Below are positions 46,177-56,190 of a stretch of 64,000 nucleotides of DNA, in pieces. Source of the DNA: Chamaea fasciata (lineage: Eukaryota > Chordata > Aves > Passeriformes > Sylviidae); assembly GCA_029207755.1 (NCBI GenBank), contig JARCOQ010000025.1, positions 2,968,820 to 3,032,819 of the forward strand, in the 5' to 3' direction. The position numbers were made by a program, and so were the translations under genes. The notes beneath the pieces were generated by a model that saw nothing but the letters and a program-made list of their open reading frames with translations, made no database searches and had not been told where the DNA came from. Position 1 is the first letter of the stretch. Each line of letters opens with the position of its first letter.

Positions 46177-46517
46177 ACTGGGATAACAGCAAGCTCAAAC
46201 CTCCTGCTGGGACAGGATTTGAATGAATGGAGAGCAGCACCACATCAGCCCAGTCCTTGCAGCTGGAGAAGGACATGGGACAGTGGGATGGGGACACGGA
46301 GCCGAGTTCCCCGTGTGCCGCAGGGCAGCAGCAATGAGCGGCTCTCAGGCAGAATTTGGCATTCCCAAACTTCCAAGCATCCCACAGAGGAGGCTGCCAT
46401 CCTCACCCCCACCTCCAAAGGGAGGGGAAAAGCTCCTTTGCCTCAGGTGAGGGCCCCTCCCGCAGGTGAGGGCAGAGCTCTGATTCCCAAACCATCCACA
46501 GCAGCTGCCAGGCAAGA
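46177..46517. other. unique DNA, no gene seen
   Basis: Nothing recognised. Confidence 0.4.
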
Positions 46518-46566
46518 GGATCTTCGAGGTCCCATTCCAACCCAAACCATTCCAGGATTCTGTGAT
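46518..46566 (+). mobile_element. CR1 3'-end stub
   Basis: cgaggtcccattccaaccca, then aaaccattcc and aggattctgtgatg, is the terminal 45-50 bp of CR1 in sense orientation, including the start of its octamer tail. Confidence 0.75.
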
Positions 46567-47559
46567 GCTCCTTCCCTCCTGCTGGGAGGCCCCGGGGCTG
46601 GCCTGGGGAGGGGAGTGTTTGCTTCACTGAGTGCTGAAGGGCTCTGAAACTTCTCCTTCATGTTCAACTTGTGATCAAAGAAGGAAGAACAGCCGCATTC
46701 CCGGGCTCGGGGGTTTGCTTTCGCCCTTGTGAGGAACGTTCCAGAAAAGCCAATGTTTTGTCACCTCCTGGTTAACATTTCCAGACTCCAGTTGCTTGTG
46801 ACGGCCATGAGAAACGAGAGATTCCTCCATCCCACTAATCCCTGCGTCCTTTGTCCCACCACATTCCCGAGTGCCCAGGGCTTGGATCTGCCTCTCCCTG
46901 AGGTCATGGCTCTATTTAGTGTCCAGCACATGTGGGGAGGTCAGAGCCAGCTCAGGGGGTGCTGGGGGACCCCATCCCTCACCGTTCCCTCCACAGCAGC
47001 TCAGCCAGGGCCTGTTGTGCTCTCCTTGGCACAGATCAGCTTCCAGAGAGGCTCTTCCAGCAGCTCCTCTGGGAACACAGCCGGAGAGGGGGCGTTTGCA
47101 GCCCCAAACCTGTGCTGGACACCTGGACAGAGCCCTGACTTCCCCATCCTGCTCCTGACCCCACACCTGCAGCTCCAGCAGGGCAGAGGCAGCTCCTGGA
47201 TGAAAGAGGAGGAATTGCTGGCAGCGAGGGAGGACTCCGGATTCGGTAAAAGAAAATCGGGAGAGTGTGAAAGGGGTTTTGTCAGCTGCTCTCGGAGTTT
47301 CCTACTGAAACTGAAAATGGAGTGAGAGAACAGGCCCTGAGTGTATTTTGGCAATTTTTTTGGTGAGGTGAAACAAAGCTGTCAGAAAGATCTGGACTTG
47401 TACGGAGAAGCAGAGTTCACCTGCAGGCCTCACTCTGCTCGTTCCCCGAGCGATTCCCGAGGAGCTGGAAAAAAAAACCCAAAGAAAACAAAACCACGGA
47501 AATTGAACCAAACGATCCCCAGGATCAGGGGGATGGAGTTTTAAGAAAGGGACGCAAAA
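46567..47559. other. unique DNA, no gene seen
   Basis: No recognised element. A 198-codon frame without domains overlaps it. Confidence 0.4.
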
Positions 47560-47700
47560 TTCCTCGCTGCAGAGCGATAAAGCAAATTCGAGCTAATGGA
47601 GATTAGGAAGAACCTCTCCCAAAGGACTGGTTATCCCATCAATTAATGGGATCAATGGTGTCACAGCCCTCAGCCACCGGGTCCTGAGTCATTGCCTTAA
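47560..47700. promoter_or_regulatory. candidate conserved island
   Basis: Includes gcaaattcgagctaatggag, attaggaagaacctc and ccatcaattaatgggatcaa, with the near-palindrome CATCAATTAATGGGATC. Inferred only. Confidence 0.25.
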
Positions 47701-47829
47701 GTGCTATGAGGGCACAAGCACCCTGTCCTGGGGCAGCTGGGGCTGGGCACTCCTGCAGATTGCGCAGGGCCAGATGGGTCCTGTTATCCCATTGTTCTGT
47801 CCCAGAAATCCAGGTATCCTCCCAGGTAC

Positions 47830-48060
47830 GCCTTCCTCAGAGATCTCTGCTTTTGTTAACATTAAACCTCGCAATTTTAGTCAACTTTTATGACACCAAG
47901 GAAACAATTACCCAATGGATTTGTTGGTATTTATTTATTATTGGAGCTCCGGCTGTGCTCATTGCTCCGCGGCAGCAGCTTTGCAGTGAGGGTTGACATT
48001 AATAAGTAATAGCTAGGAATTAGCAATAATTCCTTAATTATGGATGTGATCTCCATTCCG
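47830..48060. promoter_or_regulatory. candidate enhancer with homeodomain palindrome
   Basis: AT-rich, non-repetitive sequence with ttgttaacattaaacc, caattacccaatgg and tttatttattattgg, then a perfect palindrome aggaatta-gcaa-taattcct at 48015-48034, then ccttaattatgg. Several ATTA cores and one CCAAT word are present. Conservation is inferred. Confidence 0.4.
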
Positions 48061-48879
48061 GGGCCTTTCCCTGCCTAACAGCACTCCTGGGCTGAGGAGC
48101 TCCCGTGCGCTGAAGGAAATTGCTGCCAAGCTTCCCAGGGCTATGGAAGTGTTTTGACTCCCCCTGGAAATGCCAATGGCTCCGAGGCTTCAGCCTCAGA
48201 GCCCAAACCTGGGGTGGATTTGGGAATACAACAGCATTTCCTCAGGAGTTCACCCTGAGACCCTTCCTTCTCTATCCCAGGACCTCAAAACCATTTAAAA
48301 TGGTTTTAAAACTCAAAACCTTGAAAATAAAAGCGATGAAGAGAAGGGGTTGTTGCTGCTCCTCAAAGGGACACGAGGGAACCCCGCAAGGCCCCGTTAA
48401 ATCCTGCTGGAAGCGCTGAAATCCCCGTGCCTGCCCCTCACTCCCACCCCAGTGCTTTGACCTCCAGGACCACCATCCCTGCTCTCTCAGGGAATGGGAA
48501 TGGGCAAACTGTGACAGATTGGCCAGCAGACCTTCCTGGATGGATTTCCCACAGATTGCAGCCGGGGCCGTACAATGGGCACCGATAAATATCCCAGCGG
48601 GAAATACGCGGCACCTCGTCGGCCGCTTGTGCCGCGGGGAGAAATCTGAAAAAGCCCCTTTTTCCCTGGGAGGGGATAAATCCTTCAGGCCCAATCCTCT
48701 GGTGGGAAGAACCAGCAGCAAACCCCCGTGACCCTGCCCGGAGCGGCGGAGTCAACAAGTGGTCAAGCAGAGGTCAAGGGGCCGAAACGGGGCCCAAAAA
48801 GGGCATTTTTGTGCCAGGCCCATCTGCTGGCGAGCACCCCAAAGGTGCAGCCCGGCTCGGGCTCCAGGCCTCGGCTATT
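48061..48879. other. unique DNA, no gene seen
   Basis: A weaker CTCF-like word, cccatctgctggcgagc, occurs at about 48820-48836. No gene is recognised. Confidence 0.35.
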
Positions 48880-49270
48880 CCTTCCCCCAGACAGTAGCAA
48901 TTATCATAATCAAGCAGTTGACTCCAATTACGCCTTCCTCTCCTCGCAGCCAGGGGATGGACACAGCCCAGGGAAAGTTCGCAGCCGCGTCGCCTTTGCA
49001 TATCTTAATCTAAAATGACAGGGTGTGACACGGGGGGCCGGTGACCCTGCCAGCCTTCAGCTGTTCGTGTGGCAACAATTTCCAGCCCCAAATTACTCCC
49101 AGGCAGGGCTTGATTGGAGGTTCAAGGCAGCAGGAGAGAGAAGCCATTTAGGGGACTGAAACATTCTTCACAGCCCTATTTAAATACAATTTACATTCCA
49201 GGCTCTGCTGTTGGTGCATTGTTAATTGCACCTTGTACCTCAGTTTATTTTGTAGTTGGAGGGGGTTTTG
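48880..49270. promoter_or_regulatory. candidate conserved island
   Basis: Contains gcaattatcataatcaagc, ctccaattacgcc, TTTGCATATC (octamer-like, about 48995-49004) followed by ttaatctaaaatgac, and later tatttaaatacaatttac. It sits just upstream of an ancient CR1-type relic. Confidence 0.35.
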
Positions 49271-49364
49271 CTTTGCTGTTGTTTTTCAAAGGCCTCCTTT
49301 GCCTGCTTTTTTCTCTTTTCCTAAGGGGCTGTTCTCAGAATACGGTTCCAGTTCCTGGAAGGGA

Positions 49365-49480
49365 AAATAGATTAGTGGATTTAAAGGCCAGAAGGGACAA
49401 ACAGATGATCTCGGTGACCTCCTGCAGAAGACAGGCCAGGACATTTTGCTCAGTAATTCCTTTGTCTCCGTTTGTCCAGA
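49365..49480 (-). mobile_element. ancient CR1/L3-type relic
   Basis: tttaaaggccagaagggaca, then gatgatctcggtgacctcct, then gcagaagacaggccaggaca resembles, in order, an old amniote CR1-type repeat I know from turtle and crocodile genomes (wording like 'aggccagaagggaccat..tgacctcctg'). Its recognisable survival in a bird, where it must be very old, would suggest constraint. The family assignment is from memory. Confidence 0.55.
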
Positions 49481-50329
49481 CTTAACCCAATCCCCCGCAG
49501 TGACCAGAGCACCGCTTCCAGAAAGGCTGGCTCCATCCACAGCCGTGGAATCACGGGAATCTCCAGGTCCTGGGGCAGCAGGCCTGCTCCTTCCAGTGCA
49601 GCATCACCTGGGGGACATCTGGACACTCCTGGGCTGCAGGGACAGCCTGGTTTGGTGGTGGCATCTCAGAGCTTCAGATGAAATCAGGTCCCTGCTGTGC
49701 TCGGTGTTGGAGAGAGGGGACGGAGCCAGCCAGGGATGTCACCAGCATGAAGGGACAAGGCAGGCAGGACAACGCCAGTTGTGGAGGCCAAGAGAAGCCT
49801 CATTTTCCAGCATTTCTTTAGCACTGCTCTGTTTGTTGCCTCACCTGAGGCAACAATTCAATCCAAGCGAGGACAGAAAATCCTGCACAGCTGAATTTTG
49901 GGGGTGCAGACGTTTCTCTCTCCTCACAACCGAACCAAAGGCTGAATCCTAACCTGGTCGTAACCAAGCAAAAAGTCTTCCAAAATCCCTTTTCCTCAGC
50001 CGTGCAGAAAGGGTGACTGGAGAGACAGAAAATGGATTTTGAACTTCTCAACGTGGGTGGAATTTCAAACCTCAGCTCTGCTTGCAAAAAAAAAAAAAGA
50101 AAAAAAAACCCAAATGAAACATCTGTTGGGGAGCAGAGGAGTGAAACACTGCAGAACTTCCCACTCCTCTTTTTCCAACTTGTCCTGCTCTTGGGTTGGA
50201 AAAGCCAAAGTCTCTCCAAGCTCTCAGGATCGTTTGTGACCTTGGGCTTCCTACCAGGCCGAGAGCCAACTCTGGATCCTGGCAGCTGCAGTTGGGATCC
50301 TGGAATTCTTGCTTTAGGAATGCCCTGAG
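49481..50329. other. unique DNA, no gene seen
   Basis: An A-rich run lies at about 50086-50110. No gene is recognised. Confidence 0.4.
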
Positions 50330-50712
50330 AGGTTCAAGTGTAGTTTGACGAGTGGGATTGTTCAATCTGGAGAAGAGAACCTTCATGGTGACCTGACTGT
50401 GATCTTCCAGTGCCTGAGGGAGCCGACAGGAAAGATGGAGAGGGAATATTTACAAGGGATGGAGGGACAGGACAAGGGGGAATGGCTTCAAACTGCCAGA
50501 GTCCAGGGTTAGATGGGATATTGGGAAGGAATTCTTCCCTGTGAAGGTGAAGGGGACCTGGCACAGGGTGCCCAGAGGAGCTGTGGCTGCCCCTGGATCC
50601 CTGGAAGTGTCCAAGGCCAGGCTTGGAGCACCCTGGGATAGGGGAAGGTGTCCCCACATGGCAATGAGGTGAACTTTAAGGTCTCTTCCAACCCAAACCA
50701 TTCTGTGATCCT
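50330..50712 (+). mobile_element. CR1 retroposon, about 380 bp, sense
   Basis: The longest CR1 copy here. In order it has attgttcaatctggagaaga, acctgactgtgatcttccag, ggacaagggggaatggcttc, gatattgggaaggaattctt, gtgcccagaggagctgtggc, then aaggtctcttccaacccaaa and ccattctgtgatc at the 3' end. It is 5'-truncated and non-coding, since it includes only the 3' region. Confidence 0.95.
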
Positions 50713-51778
50713 CAGTTCCATCCAGGAGGAAGGCAGAAACCTTTCCCCCTGACACTCCTGCCCCCCAGGACAGGTCTGATTCTGCCCCAGGGCCACCCAG
50801 CAGCACTGCCAGGCCCCAGCTATTTTGGCATTCTTTTCTTTGAGCCCCATCTGCTGGAGCCCCACAATTTCGTGAACACATTTGATCTTTCCCTCCTTCG
50901 TTCCTGTTTCAAAATCCCCCTCCGAGCCTTTGCAGCCGAGGGCAGAAGCCATAAACCCCAAGAAATAAAGCAAAACGATCCAAGTGAGGAATTCCAGGAC
51001 AGCCCCCTGATTCCACATCCTCTGAGTGCCGGTGGCTGGGAATCCCTGGTGCTGCCACTGCTCAAAGGAACCTCCTGGGCCTGGTTCTCGTTCCCGTGGG
51101 TTCCCATGAGCTGCTGCGACACAGAAAGGCAAAAAGGTGTGGGTGTGTAAATGACAGCTAAGCCCACTTGACCCCGGCCAGCCTCCTCCTAACTCACTCC
51201 AGCTCTGGGGAGGTCTGGACTCAGACACCAGCTCGGCAGAACTCGACGCAGAGACAGACAAATGTTCTCCCCAACCTGCTGCCGCTCCGGAGGCCTCGGA
51301 GCCAATTATCCCGGTGATCTCACTTCTCCCTTTCCCTTCTCCTCTCTCCCCCTTTTTCCCATCACGTGCCCGCTCCCAGCACAAGCACTTTCCTCCTGCA
51401 AAGAGGGGGAAAAAAAAAGTGGAGGAATGTGGAGGGTTTGGGAGCCCCCTGAGAGCAGGTAGATCCATCTGAGCAGCGCCTGCCTCCTCCGAGGCGGGAG
51501 GAGATCGGTTTACATAAGTGCTTTGCCATATGAAGGAATAATTCGGTGGTATTAATAGAGGTTAAAGTTTCCCAGGAATCCCAAACAGGCCCCGCAGACA
51601 CAGGTGGGTTCTTTCACTCGCAGGGATTTGGGGGGGTAGGGACACAACTCCTGTGGGCACTGGGGGCTCTGCCCCGGGCTGGGGGTGCCCAGGGATGAGC
51701 CAAGGGGTGTGGAAGTGACAGCAGGAGCTCCACGTGGGTGTTGGGGGGACTGGAATGGCCAGGCAGGGGGCTGGGTGT
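50713..51778. other. unique DNA, no gene seen
   Basis: A patch at about 51505-51570 (cggtttacataagtgctttg, ggaataattcggtggtatta) may be regulatory. A 319-codon minus-strand frame extends through here into the CR1 antisense strand and is not credible. Confidence 0.35.
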
Positions 51779-52010
51779 TCACAGAATCGTGGATTGGGTT
51801 GGTTGGAAGGGAGCTGGATCATCCCATGCCATACCCTGCCACTTTCCACTGTCCCAGGTTGCTCCAAGCACCGTCCAACCTGGCCTTGGACACTTCCAGG
51901 GATGGGACAGCCACAGCTCTGGCAATCCCAGGGCCTCGCCACCCTCACAGGGAGGAATTTCTTCCTTTATCTGATCCAAACCTGCTCTCCTTCTTACCTG
52001 GGAGGGAGGA
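51779..52010 (-). mobile_element. CR1 retroposon
   Basis: The plus strand runs tcacagaatcgtggattggg, then caggttgctccaagcaccgt, then acctggccttggacacttcc and agggaggaatttcttccttt. This is CR1 read from the complement, 5'-truncated. Confidence 0.9.
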
Positions 52011-52071
52011 GTTCCAGGTCAAACCTGGGATCAGGGAGGGATCTGTGAGATGAGCGTCCCTCCTGATGTGT

Positions 52072-52250
52072 CCCACTGAATCCCAGAACTTCTGAGGCTG
52101 GAAAAGCTCTTCAAGGCCATCCAGCCCAAGCTGTGTCCCATCCCTCCTTTGTCACCAGCCCAGAGCACCGAGTGTGACACTCAGTTCTTCCTCGGACACC
52201 TGCAGGGGTGGGGCCTCCAAACCTCCCCTCCCATCATGTGACCACCCTTT
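52072..52250 (-). mobile_element. CR1-type fragment, second subfamily
   Basis: cccagaacttctgaggctgg, aaaagctcttcaaggccatc, cagcccaagctgtg and ttcctcggacacctgcaggg follow the order of the CR1 subfamily whose 3' end reads aaaagacctttaagatcat on the complement. Divergence is higher than in the neighbour at 51779. Confidence 0.65.
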
Positions 52251-53220
52251 CCATGAGGAAACTGTTGTGAGTTTATCCCGGGTGGAGCCCACCCCAGACG
52301 AGATCAGCCATGCGTGGGGCGGGCTGTGCCAGTGCCACGCTGGGAAATTGGCTTTTCCCGAGCTCAGGTGCCACACACCGAGCTGAAACCACGTCCTGCT
52401 TTGGCACAAAGCCCCGGCTGGTGCCCAGCCACCATCCAGCTCCTGGAGAGGTGGCTCCATCCCCACTAAGAGGATAAACCAGCACGGAGCACAGAGAGGG
52501 GGGTGCGAGAAGAGCCTGGCGAGCCCAAATCCCCCTTTGTTTGGATTAGGATCCCGGATAATGTTGCTGATTCTCCGACACGGAGCTTTTCACAGCCCGG
52601 AGTGTTTTTTATACCACCCCAAAAATAATAATCTCTCAGATCCCCAGTGATTACAGAGCTTTCACCCTGTAAACACACAGAGGACCGAGCTCCAGCCCAC
52701 CCTACCTGGGCTGTGCTGCCTTGCACGGATTTGGGATTTGGCCCAGAGCCTTGGGATCACAGCCCTGCCCGGAACATGTGGCGGCTGCTCTGCCCCAAAA
52801 GGGACTAACAAAGAAATAAGAATATTTGTTAATTTTTTTTCTTTTTTTTCCACTGCAAAGCAGTTAAACCTCCTAAGACACTTTTTCCAGACATCTAAAT
52901 CCTTTAAAAATATTCTCTAGACTCCATAAAACTTACATTTTCCCTGGGTTCTCCTGTGAGTTATTAAAAAGCTGAAGTCCCCACCTTAAGAGCTTAGAGC
53001 TTGGTCATGAGCAGAAAGCCAACAAGGTGGAGTGGCACCTCCTTGTGCATTCAGGGACACGGCCCAGACTCGGTGGGGAAGAGCAGGGGATGCAGAGAAG
53101 AGCCCAGCCTGGGGATTTTTGGGGTATCCAGGCTGAGGCAGAGGGAGGGATGAGTGTTTGGGATCACTGATGGATAGCTGGGATGGGCACAGCAATGCTT
53201 GAGGCTGTTGGAAAATTGTT
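52251..53220. other. unique DNA, no gene seen
   Basis: An AT-rich stretch at about 52800-52990 (agaatatttgttaatttttt, cctttaaaaatattctc) may hold a conserved element. No gene is recognised. Confidence 0.35.
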
Positions 53221-53256
53221 ACCAAGTGTTCACTCTTTCCTCAACGAACACTTGGT
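53221..53256. promoter_or_regulatory. perfect 11-bp inverted repeat (hairpin)
   Basis: accaagtgttc (53221-53231) and gaacacttggt (53246-53256) are exact complements with a 14-base loop. Each arm contains a CAAGTG/CACTTG word (E-box or NKX2-like) and a TGTTC/GAACA steroid-receptor half-site. Function is unproven. Confidence 0.4.
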
Positions 53257-53364
53257 GGAGTTGGGTTTTAATGGCATTTATTTCGGTTTCTACCAAAATC
53301 AAGTTTCATTCCCAGGAGCTCTTGATATGCAGGCCAGAAGAACATTCTTGGATGCTGTTGTCCG

Positions 53365-53412
53365 TCCATCCATCCATCCATCCATCCATCCATCCATCCA
53401 TCCATCCATTCA
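53365..53412. repeat. (CATC)n microsatellite
   Basis: About twelve tccatcca-type tetramer units immediately precede the first CR1 word at about 53417. Confidence 0.95.
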
Positions 53413-53416
53413 TCCC

Positions 53417-53660
53417 AGGAGTGCGGTAGTGACAGGACAAGGGTGAATGACTGAAAAACTGAAAAAAAAGAGGAATTTTAAATACATGGATGTCCTTGTG
53501 AGCACAGGTTATCCAAAGAAGTTGTGGCTGCCCCATCCCTGGAGGTGTCCATGGCCAGGCTGGGAGGGGCGTGGAGCAACCTGGGACAGTGGAACATTTT
53601 AGGGGGTGGGGCTGGAAGAACTTTCAGGCCCCTCCAACCCCAAACCCTTCAGTGATTCCA
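53417..53660 (+). mobile_element. CR1 retroposon, sense
   Basis: agtgacaggacaagggtgaa, then a block with internal A-rich change, then gttgtggctgccccatccct, tggaggtgtccatggccagg, and cctccaaccccaaacccttc with agtgattcc at the 3' end. The 5' truncation point coincides with the tetranucleotide array. Confidence 0.85.
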
Positions 53661-54574
53661 TCCCAGCTCAGCACGGAGGGGCTTCAGACAGAGACAGAGC
53701 AGGGTGGGTTTTTCCATCGCTGCTTTCCCAGCCCAGCACTGTGCTCCAACAGGGCCGGAATCAAAGGGATCTAAACCCCTCCCTGCTTCCCTTGAACATC
53801 AGTTTGTCTGGGCCGTGAACTCTGCTCGGCTCTCACTTTCCCCCCTCTTTTTTTTTTCCCCCCTTTTTTAAAAGCTTTCCCTCTCCCTCCCCTGCTCTTC
53901 CCTTCCCGCAGCCTCCCAGAAGCACCGGCGTGTTTTTAACCCAGGCATGAAACAATCCCAGAGCCGCAGATTGTGATGTTTCAGATAACATACGGAGAAT
54001 GTAAATCCTGTCAGCAAGTGCAACAGCCGTAAAAGGCTAAAATGGATTCCTGCGGATTAGAAATAAAGCACAGAAAGGGCCCTGTTCTCTCACTTTCCTC
54101 ATCCCACAACCTCCTCCACCCCCCTCTCCTCACTCCCCTTAAAGAAAAAAAAAAAATCGCCTGGAAATACAAGGGGCGGGTTATTATTTTTTATTATTAT
54201 TATTTTTTCTTCTTTTTTTTTTTTTTTCATCAACTTAAAAGAAAAATAAAATACATTCCAGGAAAAGGACTGCTGCTAAGAAAACTCAAACCAGAAAATG
54301 CTTAAAGATGTTTTAATGACTTAAACACAGGGCCGGGATTGTGCCTAAAAGTTTCCACATTTAAAAAAAAAAAAAAAAAAAGAGAAATAAAAGAAAAAAT
54401 AAAAGAAAAAAAAAAAAGGAAGAAAATTAAATTCAATATTAAACGTCCCCCACTACCAGCGCCGCTGGATTTCTTGCCGGGTTTCTCTCCCAAAACCATC
54501 GGATTTTAAGCCGGGGGTTGTTAAACGAGCTCCGTATAAGCAAAGTTTAAGCTTCTGTTCCAAACCAGAAGGGG
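53661..54574. other. unique DNA with homopolymers, no gene seen
   Basis: T-, A- and TTA-rich runs lie at about 53848-53872, 54145-54240 and 54361-54425. A patch at about 53940-54060 (cagataacatacggagaatg) could be conserved. No gene is recognised. Confidence 0.35.

Positions 54575-54604
<30 letters not shown>
54575..54604. repeat. A30 homopolymer
   Basis: A run of 30 A follows gaaggggaaa-type sequence. Confidence 0.9.
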
Positions 54605-54607
<3 letters not shown>

Positions 54608-54918
54608 CCTAAAAATAATGAAGGCCACGTGAGCGCGGTCCGAGAGGCTGTTAACAAGCAGCTGACAAGTTTCTGCTGGAGGAATTAGCCCCTCATTTAG
54701 GAGGAGATTAGCAGAAATCTTCCCTCTCATTACGGAGCGGGCTGTGCTGGCTGCGCCGGGCGCGGCCCCACAAAGAGCCCCCGGTCCGGCTGCGGGGGAT
54801 GCTGCAAAGCCCCGAGGGGTCCCCGCTGAAGCCACCCCGTGTAATTTGTCACGACTGTGTGTTGTGGAGGGCCCGAGAGCTGACCCGGCGTGAAGGGCTC
54901 GCTCGGAGCCTCTGAGGG
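54605..54918. other. CpG-rich unique DNA, no gene seen
   Basis: CpG-rich at about 54735-54790 (tgcgccgggcgcggccccac) with an AT-richer start (taaaaataatgaaggcc, gctgttaacaagcagctgac). The LTR below interrupts its right end. Confidence 0.35.
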
Positions 54919-55480
54919 TGTTAGAAATACGTATTATAAAGTCGGATTTTCGCAAATATTGGAATGAACGCTATATGTAATTGTGCCGTATTGTGTTTTG
55001 TTAATGGGGTTTAGAAAAGGGGTGAGTGTATTTTCTAATTGTGACGTAGTGGGAATAGTGGGAAGACTGAGTTTTGTTCTTTGTGACGTCTGGACTGACC
55101 AATGCCAAAAGTTGTGGGGGGAGAGGTCATCACCTTATAGCCCTACAAGAAGGCTGCTAGATTTCTGGGTTTTTTAATCAAAATGAAAACAGCCAAGACC
55201 CCTGTCACCAAGACAGAGTGGAACCACTCACAAATCCATCAAATAAGACAATTAAGAATACTTGAAACTGAAAAGAATGTTTTAATATCTATTGAATATT
55301 TGATACCTATTGAACATATAAAACAGCGATCCTTAAAAACACAGTAATTGAAAGAGAAGAGTGTGTGCTTTCTAGTGAAGCACCCCAGCTGGAATGTTTG
55401 CTCTTATGTCTCCTAATTGTCTATTTTTAATTTTTATTAAACTTATAAATTTTTAAAAGAGAGTAGAACAAGTTTTTTAC
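54919..55480 (+). mobile_element. solitary LTR of an endogenous retrovirus (ERVL-like)
   Basis: This 562-bp AT-rich island begins tgttagaaata and ends ttttttac. It is flanked on both sides by the 5-mer gaggg (54914-54918 and 55481-55485), as expected for a target-site duplication if the final A of a TGT..ACA element is lost. Inside, in promoter order, are TGACGT words at 55042 and 55084, a CCAAT box at 55099-55103 and a TATA-like cttatag at 55134-55140. An ATTAAA polyadenylation signal follows at 55436-55441, so the LTR reads rightwards. No internal retroviral genes are present. The exact family is not recognised. Confidence 0.6.
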
Positions 55481-55562
55481 GAGGGCACGGCCAGGACCTG
55501 CTGCAGGGGCTCTGGGGAAAGCGCTGGGCTCTAGGGGTGGTGTGAGCAGCGGGGAGAGAGAA

Positions 55563-56190
55563 ACTCTGCTCAAAGCACCCCGAAAGAGAGACAGACCCGC
55601 CTCAAACAGTCCCCAAAGGGAGGGACAAACCAAGGTTCAAACAGCCCCAAAAGGGAGAGACAAACCCAGGTCTAAAGGCCCCAAAAGGGAGAGACAAACC
55701 TTGGCTCAAATAGCCCCAAAAGGAAGAGGCAGACCCTGCTCAAACAGCCCCAAAAGCGACTGACAAACCCAGATCAATCAACCCCAAAAGAGAGATAGAC
55801 CCGCCTCAAACAGTCCCCAAAGGGAGGGACAAACCAAGGTTCAAATAACCCCAAAAGGAAGACAGACCTGGCTCAAACAGCCCCAAAAGGGAGAGGCAGA
55901 CCCTGCTCAAACAGCCCCAAAAGGGAGAGAGAAACCTTGGCTCAAACAGCCCCAAAAGGGAGAGAGGAGCCCATCTTGAATAGCTCTGAAATGGACAGAC
56001 AAAAACAGCTCAAATAGCCCCAAAAGGGATAGACAAACCCAGGTCTAAAGGCCCCAAAAGAGAGAGACAAACCTTGGCTCAAACAGCCCCAAAAGGAAGA
56101 GGCAGACCCTGTTCAAACAGCCCCAAAAGCGACTGACAAACCCAGATCAATCGACCCCAAAAGAGAGACAGACCCGGCTCAAACAACTCT
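55563..56190. repeat. 35-bp minisatellite (about 18 units)
   Basis: The unit contains ccccaaaagggagagacaaa and a ggctcaaacag link, with steps of 34-35 bp (for example 55681, 55716, 55750). Subtypes (gaggcagaccctgctcaaac, gcgactgacaaacccagatc) recur in the same order in two places (about 55710-55790 and 56085-56160), suggesting internal duplication of a multi-unit block. Confidence 0.95.

Noticed and set aside
45252..46226. Repeat-rich open frames on both strands
   Set aside because: All six frames of the 46-bp unit are nearly stop-free, so openness carries no coding information.
48820..48836. Third CTCF-like site (cccatctgctggcgagc)
   Set aside because: The core ccctct is broken by an A and the flank is poor, so it was not called as a feature of its own.
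50509..51468. 319-codon minus-strand open frame
   Set aside because: Its C-terminal part is the antisense strand of a CR1 copy. No domain or conserved motif is seen.
55471..55500. CR1 fragment (tttttacgagggca wording)
   Set aside because: Part of the word is the end of the LTR and gaggg fits its target-site duplication. Nothing further downstream follows the CR1 order.
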